In this document: positions 25,771 through 34,772 of the stretch, in pieces | How the letters are laid out: each line of letters opens with the position of its first letter | Numbering within the stretch: the first letter of the stretch is position 1 | DNA from: Burkholderiales bacterium 70-64 | GTDB lineage: Bacteria > Pseudomonadota > Gammaproteobacteria > Burkholderiales > Burkholderiaceae_E | DNA: 64,000 nucleotides | NCBI GenBank assembly: GCA_001898645.1 | Contig: MKUQ01000021.1 | Span: 62,001 to 126,000, forward strand | Direction of reading: 5' to 3' | Made by a program: the position numbers and the translations under genes | The notes under the pieces: model-generated | Told to the model about the DNA's origin: nothing | The model's database searches: none | The model's input: the letters and a program-made list of their open reading frames with translations, nothing else

Positions 25771-26244
25771 ATGGCGAAACTCCTCTGGGCAATCCACGGG
25801 CCGAACCTGAACCTGCTCGGCACCCGCGAGCCCCAGGTCTACGGATCGACCACGCTGGCCCAACTCGACGCCGACCTCTCCGCTCTCGCGGGGGCGCACG
25901 GCCACCGCTTCGAGAGCTTCCAGTCCAACCACGAGGGTGCGCTCGTCGACCACATCCAGGCGGCTCCTGCTGCCGGGGTCGATTTCATCGTGATCAACCC
26001 GGCCGCCTACACGCATACCAGCATCGCCCTGCGCGACGCGCTGGCAGCGGTGGCAGTGCCGTTCATCGAAGTGCATCTGTCGAACATCCATCGCCGCGAG
26101 CCGTTCCGGCATCACTCCTACCTGTCCGACCTCGCTGCCGGCGTGATCGTCGGACTGGGACCGATCGGGTACCGGCTCGCCCTGCAGGCGGCGATCGAAA
26201 CGCTGGGCGCCGCCGCGCCGGCACGCGCCGCGAAGAAAGGCTGA
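25771..26244 (+). CDS. aroQ: Type II 3-dehydroquinate dehydratase
   Basis: AroQ dehydrates 3-dehydroquinate in the shikimate pathway as a dodecamer. The 157-residue protein has '[18 protein letters not shown]' with the catalytic Tyr, '[15 protein letters not shown]', '[17 protein letters not shown]' and '[21 protein letters not shown]' with the catalytic His. It leads a tight group aroQ-accB-accC-prmA. The 115-bp leader holds a TATAAC hexamer at 25720-25725 and the inverted repeat GTTCTG/CAGAAC at 25701-25714, either of which may be regulatory. Confidence 0.96.
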   Translation: MAKLLWAIHGPNLNLLGTREPQVYGSTTLAQLDADLSALAGAHGHRFESFQSNHEGALVDHIQAAPAAGVDFIVINPAAYTHTSIALRDALAAVAVPFIEVHLSNIHRREPFRHHSYLSDLAAGVIVGLGPIGYRLALQAAIETLGAAAPARAAKKG

Positions 26245-26248
26245 ATCC

Positions 26249-26728
<480 letters not shown>

Positions 26729-26729
26729 C

Positions 26730-28079
<1,350 letters not shown>

Positions 28080-28100
28080 CGGCCCTTCCAACCGCAAGCC

Positions 28101-29024
28101 ATGTGGTCGGAAGTCCTCTTCGTGGTGGCGCACGACGCGGTCGAGGCGTGGTCCGACGCGCTGCTGCACGCCGGCGCCGCTTCGGTGCAGGCCGAGGACG
28201 CCGACGCGCACTCGCCCGAGGAGCAGCCGCTCTTCGGCGAACCGGGCGAACCGGCGCCCGCCGGCGGCTGGCCGCGCACGCGCCTGGCGGCGCTGATCGA
28301 CGAGGACGCGATCGATGCGCCCGCCCTGCTGGCACGCGCGGCGCAGCACTGCGGCCTCGCGCCACCCGCACGCTTCGAGCGCCGGGCGGTGCCCGAGCAG
28401 GACTGGGTGCGCACGACGCAGGCCCAGTTCTCCCCCTTCGCCGTCGGGCAACGGCTGTGGATCACGCCCTCGTGGCACCTGCCCGAGGATGCGGCCGGCG
28501 CCGACGGCCCGCTCGAGATCGGCGGGCGGCGCGCGATCGTGCTCGATCCGGGCATGGCCTTCGGCACCGGCAGCCACCCGACCACGCGACTGTGCCTGGA
28601 GTGGCTCGACGAGCACCTGCGCGGCGGCGAGCGCGTCATCGACTACGGCTGCGGCTCGGGCCTGCTGGCGATCGCCGCGGCCCGGCTCGGCGCCGCACAG
28701 GTGTGCGCGATCGACATCGACCCGCAGGCCCTCGACAGCGCCCGCCGCAACGCGCGGGTCAACGCGGTCGACATCGAGGTGCGCGCCGCCGAGGGGCCGC
28801 CGCCCGCACCGGCCGACGTGGTGGTCGCCAACATCCTGGCCAATCCGCTGCGCGTGCTCGCGCCGCTGCTCACGGCGCTGATCGCCCCGGGCGGACGGCT
28901 GGTGCTGGCCGGCCTGCTCGAGCGCCAGGCCGACGAGATCGCCGCCTGCTATCCCTCGCTCGCGCTGCGCCCCTGGCGCTCGCTCGAAGGCTGGACTTGC
29001 CTCGCCGGGGCGGCTCGATCATGA
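28101..29024 (+). CDS. prmA: Ribosomal protein L11 methyltransferase
   Basis: PrmA trimethylates ribosomal protein L11 with S-adenosylmethionine. The 307-residue protein has the small N-terminal recognition domain, then 'LDPGMAFGTGSHPTTRLCLEWL'. The SAM motif is 'VIDYGCGSGLLAIAA' and 'VVANILANPLRVLAPLL' provides the catalytic loop. prmA directly after accC is a common betaproteobacterial order. Confidence 0.95.
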   Translation: MWSEVLFVVAHDAVEAWSDALLHAGAASVQAEDADAHSPEEQPLFGEPGEPAPAGGWPRTRLAALIDEDAIDAPALLARAAQHCGLAPPARFERRAVPEQDWVRTTQAQFSPFAVGQRLWITPSWHLPEDAAGADGPLEIGGRRAIVLDPGMAFGTGSHPTTRLCLEWLDEHLRGGERVIDYGCGSGLLAIAAARLGAAQVCAIDIDPQALDSARRNARVNAVDIEVRAAEGPPPAPADVVVANILANPLRVLAPLLTALIAPGGRLVLAGLLERQADEIAACYPSLALRPWRSLEGWTCLAGAARS

Positions 29025-29066
29025 TCGAGCGCGCTGCGCGGCAGCCACATTGAGGTCCACGTTCCA

Positions 29067-30575
29067 ATGGCGCTCGCCACCACCTGCCCGCAATGCAACA
29101 CCAGCTTCAAGGTCGTCCCCGACCAGCTGAAGCTGCGGCGCGGCCTGGTGCGCTGCGGCACCTGCCAGCACGTGTTCTCCGGCGTCGACTACCTGCGCTA
29201 CATCGCCGATTCGAAGCCGGGCAGCGCCCCAGGCGGGGACGGCGACGGCGACGAGGCGCTGCACACCGCGTTCTTCCTGCCCGAGACCATCCTGGCGGCG
29301 CCGGAAGCACGGCACGCGCAGGTACCGGAATCCATCGCGCTGCCCGCGGAGGACGCGCCGGCGATGGAGGACACACCGCCTGCGAGGGAGGTACCGTCCG
29401 GCGGAGATGCGCCGTCGGCAGAGGGCGCGCCGCCGGTAGAGAATGAGTCGCCTCCCGAGGGCATGTCGCTCGCGGAGGACGTACGGCCTGCAGAGGACGT
29501 ACGGCCTGCAGAGGATGTGCCGGCTGCAGAGGATGTGCCGGCTGCAGAGGACGCGCCGCCCGCGGAGGACGCGCCGCCTGTGGAGGATGCGCTGCCTGTG
29601 GAGGATGCGCTACCCGTGGACGACGCGCTGCCCGTGGGGGATGTGCTGCCCGCGGAGCATGCATCGCCTGCAGAGGTCATGCTGCCGGTGGAGAGTTCGC
29701 CACCGGCACAGGACGTATCGCCCGCGGATCTGGTGCAGGCACTGGAAGCGGCGCTGGCGGCAGAAGCGGCACGGATCGAGCAGGAAGCGGTCGCGAGCGA
29801 ACCGCCCGTCACCGAAGAGCGTGCGATCGAGCTGCCCGTGATCGAGATTCATGCGGCGGAGGAGGCCGATACGATCGAGTCGCTCACGGCCACGATGCCG
29901 ACCGGCTTCGGCCATCCCGATGCGCCCCTCGAGCCACATGCTGCGGCGTCGCTCGCCGCGCCGCGGGAGGACGGCGGACGCCCGCCCTACCACGGCGGAC
30001 GCGTGGAGGCCGGCCCGGCGACGCCCCTCGCCGGCGAGGACGACGACGAGGAGGAGTCGGCGATCGACTATTTCTCCACCGGCCGGCGCGGCGTCGGCTT
30101 CATCGACCGTCACGGACCGATCGCGGTGGTCGCCGCCGTGCTGCTCGCGCTGGCGCTCGCGCTGCAGTGGATCGTCACTCAGCGGGCCATGATCGCCGCG
30201 CGCGCGCCGGCGCTCGCTCCGGCGATGTCGCTGCTGTTCGAGCCGTTCGGCCTGCGCCTCGAGCCGCCGCGCGATCTCGCCTCGCTCACCATCGAGTCGT
30301 TCGAGCTGCAGGCATCGGCCACGCCGGGCATCCTGTCGATGTCGGCGCTGCTGCGCAACCGCGCCGACTACCGGGTGCAATGGCCGTCGATGGAGCTCAC
30401 GCTCACCGATGCCGGCCAGCGCGTGCTGGTACGCAAGGTGCTCGGCCCGCAGGACTACCTGGGCGGCGCCGGCGCCGACGGGCTGCCGCCGCGCGCCGAG
30501 CGCCCGCTGCGCCTGGCGCTCGAGGCGCGCGACCTGCAGCCGGCCGGCTACTCGGTCGCGCTCTTCTATCCCTGA
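29067..30575 (+). CDS. Zinc-ribbon and DUF3426 membrane protein with tandem-repeat linker
   Basis: A 502-residue protein in three parts. The N-terminal MJ0042-type zinc ribbon is 'TTCPQCNTSFKVVPDQLKLRRGLVRCGTCQHVF' with four cysteines. A long acidic Pro/Ala/Glu/Asp linker (about residues 95-320) follows. Then come a single membrane helix (HGPIAVVAAVLLALALALQW, about residues 348-367) and a C-terminal DUF3426 domain outside the membrane. Linker residues ~137-214 are coded by 18-bp repeats. DUF3426 proteins are of unknown function. prmA precedes it by 42 nt. Confidence 0.85.
   Translation: MALATTCPQCNTSFKVVPDQLKLRRGLVRCGTCQHVFSGVDYLRYIADSKPGSAPGGDGDGDEALHTAFFLPETILAAPEARHAQVPESIALPAEDAPAMEDTPPAREVPSGGDAPSAEGAPPVENESPPEGMSLAEDVRPAEDVRPAEDVPAAEDVPAAEDAPPAEDAPPVEDALPVEDALPVDDALPVGDVLPAEHASPAEVMLPVESSPPAQDVSPADLVQALEAALAAEAARIEQEAVASEPPVTEERAIELPVIEIHAAEEADTIESLTATMPTGFGHPDAPLEPHAAASLAAPREDGGRPPYHGGRVEAGPATPLAGEDDDEEESAIDYFSTGRRGVGFIDRHGPIAVVAAVLLALALALQWIVTQRAMIAARAPALAPAMSLLFEPFGLRLEPPRDLASLTIESFELQASATPGILSMSALLRNRADYRVQWPSMELTLTDAGQRVLVRKVLGPQDYLGGAGADGLPPRAERPLRLALEARDLQPAGYSVALFYP
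29475..29708. repeat. 18-bp tandem repeat array inside the DUF3426 gene
   Basis: Thirteen in-frame 18-bp units, two of them perfect neighbours (GAGGACGTACGGCCTGCA), decay gradually to the right. Each encodes six residues of the type Glu-Asp-Val/Ala-x-Pro-Ala/Val. The unit keeps the frame, so the acidic linker length can vary. Confidence 0.9.
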
Positions 30576-30598
30576 CCCTCTCTCCCTTGGGATCCGCC

Positions 30599-31552
30599 AT
30601 GCCCCGACGCGTACTGATCAGCGGTTCGGTCGCCTACGACACCATCATGGTGTTCGAAGGCCACTTCAAGGACCACATCCTGCCCGACCGGGTGCACATG
30701 CTCAACGTCGCGTTCCTGGCGCCGAAGCTGCAGCGCGAGTACGGCGGGTGCGCCGCCAACATCGCCTACACGCTCCGGCTGCTGGGCGGCCACCCGGTGG
30801 TCCTCGCCACCGTCGGCCGCGACGGCGAGGACTATCTCGCGCGCCTGCGCGAGCTGGGGATCGACATCTCGCAGCTTCGCCGGCTCGATGCGCACTACAC
30901 CGCGCAGGCATTCATCACCACCGACCTGTCGGACAACCAGATCATCGCCTTCCATCCCGGCGCGATGTCCGAGGCGCACGCAGTGTCGGCCGCCGCCGCG
31001 CAGCGCGCCGGCGAGCCGGCTGCCTTCGGCATCGTCGCGCCCAACGGCCGCGAGGCGATGCTGCAGCACGCGCGCGAGTTCGCCGAAGCCGGCGTGCCGT
31101 ACATCTTCGATCCCGGGCAGGGGCTGCCGATGTTCGACGGCGCCGCGCTGCGCGCCTTCGTGGAGAGCGCCAGCGCCGTCGCGGTCAACGACTACGAGTC
31201 CTCGCTGCTGGTGGAACGCACCGGCTGGAGCGAAGCGGAGATCTCCGAGCGCGTGCAGGCGCTGATCGTGACGCGCGGCGCGCAAGGCTCGCGCCTGTAC
31301 CGGTCCGGCCGGATGACCGAGATCGCTCCGGCGGCGATCGGGCGCGCCGTGGACCCGACGGGCTGCGGCGACGCCTACCGCGCCGGGCTGCTGTACGCGC
31401 TGGCCAATGGCGGCGACTGGGTCGACGCGGCGCGCCTGGGCAGCATCATGGGCGCGATCAAGATCGAGCACCCGGGCGCGCAGAACCATCCGGTGCAGCG
31501 CGACGAGGTGGCGCGGCGCTTCGAAGCAGCCTACGGGCGCGCGCCGTGGTGA
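30599..31552 (+). CDS. PfkB-family carbohydrate/nucleoside kinase
   Basis: A 317-residue ribokinase-fold enzyme. N-terminal substrate residues lie in 'ISGSVAYDTIMVFEGHF', the PfkB signature 1 in 'YGGCAANIAYTLRLLGG', and signature 2 in 'AVDPTGCGDAYRAGLLYAL' with the catalytic Asp. The Asp-Pro-Thr-Gly-Cys-Gly-Asp form is common in adenosine kinase-like members of this family, but sugar or nucleoside specificity cannot be settled. Its 3' end overlaps the converging DUF167 gene by 22 bp. Confidence 0.88.
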   Translation: MPRRVLISGSVAYDTIMVFEGHFKDHILPDRVHMLNVAFLAPKLQREYGGCAANIAYTLRLLGGHPVVLATVGRDGEDYLARLRELGIDISQLRRLDAHYTAQAFITTDLSDNQIIAFHPGAMSEAHAVSAAAAQRAGEPAAFGIVAPNGREAMLQHAREFAEAGVPYIFDPGQGLPMFDGAALRAFVESASAVAVNDYESSLLVERTGWSEAEISERVQALIVTRGAQGSRLYRSGRMTEIAPAAIGRAVDPTGCGDAYRAGLLYALANGGDWVDAARLGSIMGAIKIEHPGAQNHPVQRDEVARRFEAAYGRAPW

Positions 31553-31845
31553 AGCCGCTGCGCCAGCACCGCGGCCGCGAGCGGCGCATCGACCGCGAAT
31601 AGCTTGCGCCGGCTGCCGGCGCCGCCGAGCAGCTTCACCGAGCGCCGCGCGACGCCCAGCCGTTCGGCGAGGAAGCGCACGATCTCCTCGTTGGCCCGGC
31701 CGTCCACCGGGGGCGCGGCCACGCGCAGCTTCAGGCAGCCATCGTGCTCGCCCACCACCTCGGTACGCGCCGCGCCCGGCTGCGCGGCGACACGGATCCG
31801 CCAGGCGCCCGCGGCGCCGCTCAGCCAGGCAGGGTCGGCAGCCAG
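31531..31845 (-). CDS. DUF167 (YggU-type) protein, apparently without a canonical start codon
   Basis: The ~104-residue product matches DUF167: 'WRIRVAAQPGAARTEVVGEHDGCLKLRVAAPPVDGRANEEIVRFLAERLGV', ending with a Lys-rich 'VKLLGGAGSRRKLF'. The function is unknown. The frame contains no ATG, GTG or TTG between the yggT stop (31857) and the start of the conserved domain. The best placed codon is a CTG at 31845, which I use provisionally. A CTG at 31824 is an alternative. It follows yggT by 11 nt, the usual yggT-yggU pairing. Confidence 0.75.
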   Translation of the reverse strand: MAADPAWLSGAAGAWRIRVAAQPGAARTEVVGEHDGCLKLRVAAPPVDGRANEEIVRFLAERLGVARRSVKLLGGAGSRRKLFAVDAPLAAAVLAQRLHHGARP

Positions 31846-31856
31846 GTCGAGGCGTG

Positions 31857-32432
31857 CTAGGAGGCCAGCGCCATGAACGACGGCATGGCCGACTGCAGGA
31901 GCGTCAGCAGCACCTGCACGATCAGGATCAGCAGCAGCGGGGAGAGGTCCACGCCGCCCACCAGCGGCACCACCCGCCGGATCGGCGCGAGGAACGGGCG
32001 GGTGAGCGCATCGACGGTGGGCGCGATCGGCGCGTGCGGGTTGACCCACGACAGCACCGCCAGCAGCAGGACCAGCACGGTGAGCAGCCACAGCGTCCAC
32101 TTCAACAGCCAGAACACCGCCAGCAGCACCACCGCGCCGAAGGCCGGTGCGTGACGCTGGCCGCCGAACATCAGCACCCACACGATCGCCAGCGTCACCG
32201 ACAGCAGCAGCGCGCCGAGCAGGCTGGCCCAGTCGATGCTGCGCGCGTTCTTGCGCGTGGCCGGCAGCAGGCTGCGCAGCGGCAGCACCAGCCAGTCGGT
32301 GATGGCGATGACGAACTGGCCGATGGGATTACGCGCGCCGAAGCCGAGCCAGTTCAGGTACGCGCGCAGCACGCAGGCGGTCGCCAGCAGGCTGCCGAGT
32401 GTTTCGAGCAGAAGCCAGAGTGCCTGGTGCAT
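31857..32432 (-). CDS. YggT-family integral membrane protein
   Basis: A 191-residue inner-membrane protein with two repeated halves, each with paired hydrophobic helices. The YggT signatures 'RAYLNWLGFGARNPIGQFVIAITDWLVLPLRSLLP' and 'LSWVNPHAPIAPTVDALTRPFLAPIRRVVP' are clear. YggT proteins have been linked to osmotic stress and cell-division positioning, with no firm biochemical role. The next gene on the strand is the DUF167 protein. Confidence 0.92.
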   Translation of the reverse strand: MHQALWLLLETLGSLLATACVLRAYLNWLGFGARNPIGQFVIAITDWLVLPLRSLLPATRKNARSIDWASLLGALLLSVTLAIVWVLMFGGQRHAPAFGAVVLLAVFWLLKWTLWLLTVLVLLLAVLSWVNPHAPIAPTVDALTRPFLAPIRRVVPLVGGVDLSPLLLILIVQVLLTLLQSAMPSFMALAS

Positions 32433-32452
32433 GGTGTCCGGTAGGGTGGAGC

Positions 32453-32470
32453 CAGGGCTTGTTCACACTG
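32453..32470. repeat. Short dispersed palindromic motif, family B copy 3
   Basis: CAGGGCTTGTTCACACTG differs at three of 18 positions from the copy at 40384-40401. It lies 20 bp upstream of yggT, between it and the terminator of the histone-like gene, so it could fall in the yggT promoter region. Confidence 0.5.
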
Positions 32471-32500
32471 CAATCGCCCCCGCGTGAGCCCGAAAGATTC

Positions 32501-32547
32501 TCGCACAAAGAAAAGAGTCCCGCGGCGCCGCAGCGCGCGCGGGACTC
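32501..32547 (-). terminator. Rho-independent terminator of the histone-like gene
   Basis: Stem GAGTCCCGCG/CGCGGGACTC (32515-32547) is followed, reading leftward, by TTTTCTTTG. It lies 63 nt after the histone-like stop at 32610. A second GC-rich stem (GCCCGCCG/CGGCGGGC, around 32583-32601) precedes it without a T tract. Confidence 0.85.
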
Positions 32548-32609
32548 GGAGCCGGCGACGAAGGGTCCTGCGCAGTGCGAGGGCCCGCCGTCGCGGCGGG
32601 CACGAACGC

Positions 32610-33047
32610 CTACGGGCGATTGCCGGTCGGGAACGGCCAAGCAGCGGCCGGGTTCAGCGGCTTGGCAGCCGGCGCGGCGGCGGCCGCCTTGCGCGGCGCG
32701 GCCTTCTTGGCAGCGGGCTTCTTGGCAGCGGCTTTCTTCGCCGCAGGTTTCTTGGCCGCGGCTTTCTTCGCAGCCGGCTTCTTGGCAGCGGCTTTCTTCA
32801 CCGCTTTCTTCGCAGCCGGTTTCTTGGCAGCGGTCTTCTTCACCGCTTTCTTGGCGGCCTTCGCCACGCGCTTGACTGCTTTCTTCACCGCTTTCTTGGC
32901 GGCCGGCTTGCGCACGGCAGCTTTCTTGACGGCTTTCTTCGCGGCCGGCTTCTTGGCGGCGGCCTTCTTCACCGCTTTCTTGGCGGTTTTCTTGGCCGCG
33001 GGTTTCTTCGCAGCCGGCTTCTTGGCGGCTTTCTTGGCGGTTGCCAT
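32610..33047 (-). CDS. Lysine/alanine-rich histone H1-like DNA-binding protein
   Basis: The 145-residue product is almost entirely Lys, Ala, Pro and Val in repeats such as AAKKPAAKKA and AVKKA, ending in a non-basic tail 'PLNPAAAWPFPTGNRP'. This is the eukaryotic H1 C-terminal-like architecture of Hc1/Hc2 and Bordetella BpH1-type proteins, which bind and compact DNA. A strong AAAGGAG ribosome site precedes the ATG, and a strong terminator follows. The repeats make copy number prone to change. Confidence 0.9.
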   Translation of the reverse strand: MATAKKAAKKPAAKKPAAKKTAKKAVKKAAAKKPAAKKAVKKAAVRKPAAKKAVKKAVKRVAKAAKKAVKKTAAKKPAAKKAVKKAAAKKPAAKKAAAKKPAAKKAAAKKPAAKKAAPRKAAAAAPAAKPLNPAAAWPFPTGNRP

Positions 33048-33336
33048 GAGGATGCTCCTTTGCTCAGGATGTTGCGATGATGGAAACCCGTGCCGGGGCG
33101 CCCGAAGGCACCGTCCGGTACGAGCTATTCATCGGCGCAAGAACACGATGCAAGCGTGTTGCCGTTCCTACGCTAATGAATTCGGTGCAAAAAAAACGCC
33201 GTGCACGAAGGCGCGGCGCTCTTGCGAGATCTTCGCAGCGAAGGGAACGACTCCCCGGGGGCACCGCGTGCCGCCTCGTCGTCGCCGACCGTTCGTCTTC
33301 TGCTGCGTACGACCTCAATTCGGATCCTGCAGGCAT
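33048..33336. other. Gap between nrdB and the histone-like gene
   Basis: This 289-bp stretch contains the nrdB terminator (33189-33218) and the leader of the histone-like gene. I see no further gene. The histone promoter must lie between the terminator and 33060, but no convincing -35/-10 pair was identified. Confidence 0.6.
33189..33218 (-). terminator. Rho-independent terminator of nrdB
   Basis: Read leftward, a CGCCG/CGGCG stem (33214-33218 and 33197-33201) is followed by eight T residues (33189-33196). It lies about 120 nt beyond the nrdB stop codon. Confidence 0.75.
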
Positions 33337-34548
33337 TCAATCCCAAGCGAGCGCGCCGCCGGTCTGGTACTCGATGACGCGCGTTTCGAAGAAGTTGCGT
33401 TCCTTCTTCAGGTCGATCATCTCGCTCATCCAGGGGAAGGGGTTCTCTTCCTGCCGGAACAGCGGGTCTAGGCCGATCTGCTGCGCACGCCGGTTGGCGA
33501 TGAAGCGCAGATAGCTCTTGAACATGGGCGCGTTCAGGCCGAGCACGCCGCGCGGCATGGTGTCCTCGGCATACGCGTACTCGAGCTCGACGGCGCGCTG
33601 GAACAGGCCGCGCACCTCGTCGCGCAGGCTCGGCGTCCACAGGTACGGGTTCTCGAGCTTGATCTGGTTGATCAGGTCGATGCCGAAATTGCAGTGCATC
33701 GACTCGTCGCGCAGGATGTACTGGTACTGCTCGGCCGCGCCCGTCATCTTGTTCTGGCGCCCGAGCGACAGGATCTGCACGAAGCCGACATAGAAGAACA
33801 GCCCTTCCATGAGGCAGGCGAACACGATCAGCGACTTCAGCAGCGCCTGGTCGCTCTCGGGCGTGCCGGTGGCGAAATCGGGGTCGGTCAGCGTGTCGAT
33901 GAACGGGATCAGGAATTCGTCCTTCGCGCGGATCGACTCCACCTCGTGGTAGGCGTTGAAGATCTCGCCCTCGTCGAGGCCGAGCGATTCGACGATGTAC
34001 TGGTACGCATGCGTGTGGATCGCCTCCTCGAAGGCCTGGCGCAGCAGGAACTGCCGGCATTCGGGCGCGGTGATGTGGCGGTACGTGCCCAGGACGATGT
34101 TGTTGGCGGCCAGCGAATCGGCGGTGACGAAGAAGCCGAGGTTGCGCTTGACCAGCCGGCGCTCGTCCTCGGTGAGCCCGTCGGGATCCTTCCACAGCGC
34201 GATGTCGCGGCTCATCGCGATTTCCTGCGGCATCCAGTGGTTCGCGCACGAGGCGAGGTACTTCTCCCACGCCCACTTGTACTTGAACGGCACCAGCTGG
34301 TTGACGTCGGCGCTGCCGTTGATGATGCGCTTGTCCTCGACGCGCACGCGGCGCACGCTCTGCGCGGCCTGCGAGCCGCCGTGGCGCCGCGCCCGGTCGC
34401 CGGCGGCCGCGGTCGCGGAGGGGATCACCGGCGCGAGCGCCGGCGCGACGAAATCGGGTGCGGGTGCAGCATCGATCCGCGATGCCGGAGTGCCTGCCCG
34501 TGCCGGATGAGCCGGCGCCATGGAAAACGATTCGTCCCAGGACAGCAT
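33337..34548 (-). CDS. nrdB: Ribonucleotide reductase class I beta subunit
   Basis: NrdB houses the di-iron/tyrosyl radical that starts ribonucleotide reduction in NrdA. The 403-residue protein has metal ligands in '[17 protein letters not shown]' and '[13 protein letters not shown]', and further family residues in '[12 protein letters not shown]' and '[13 protein letters not shown]'. An unusual Ala/Pro-rich N-terminal ~60 residues precedes the fold. It lies 224 bp after nrdA on the same strand. A 14-bp palindrome sits 24 nt before its ATG. Confidence 0.96.
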   Translation of the reverse strand: MLSWDESFSMAPAHPARAGTPASRIDAAPAPDFVAPALAPVIPSATAAAGDRARRHGGSQAAQSVRRVRVEDKRIINGSADVNQLVPFKYKWAWEKYLASCANHWMPQEIAMSRDIALWKDPDGLTEDERRLVKRNLGFFVTADSLAANNIVLGTYRHITAPECRQFLLRQAFEEAIHTHAYQYIVESLGLDEGEIFNAYHEVESIRAKDEFLIPFIDTLTDPDFATGTPESDQALLKSLIVFACLMEGLFFYVGFVQILSLGRQNKMTGAAEQYQYILRDESMHCNFGIDLINQIKLENPYLWTPSLRDEVRGLFQRAVELEYAYAEDTMPRGVLGLNAPMFKSYLRFIANRRAQQIGLDPLFRQEENPFPWMSEMIDLKKERNFFETRVIEYQTGGALAWD

Positions 34549-34571
34549 CTGATGTCTCGCTTCAGTTTTTT

Positions 34572-34585
34572 CAGGTAACTACCTG
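34572..34585. promoter_or_regulatory. Palindrome upstream of nrdB
   Basis: CAGGTAACTACCTG has perfect 6-bp inverted arms around a 2-bp centre. It ends 24 nt upstream of the nrdB ATG, next to a T-rich run on the plus strand. It could be an operator or part of a leader hairpin. The rest of the 224-bp nrdA-nrdB gap (34549-34772) holds no gene. Confidence 0.4.
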
Positions 34586-34772
34586 TACTGCCGCGAGATT
34601 CCGCTGTTATTCACAAGCGGGATCTTACGGCCGCTGTGGATCGCTTGCAACGATCCGATGACAATCGGCTTGACTTGCCCGATGTTTTGTCGGTGTTCAC
34701 GCAACAGATCGAATCGGAGAACACGTTTCATCGGACACGTCAAGTTGCACCGCGATCGGCATTTCGGCATCC

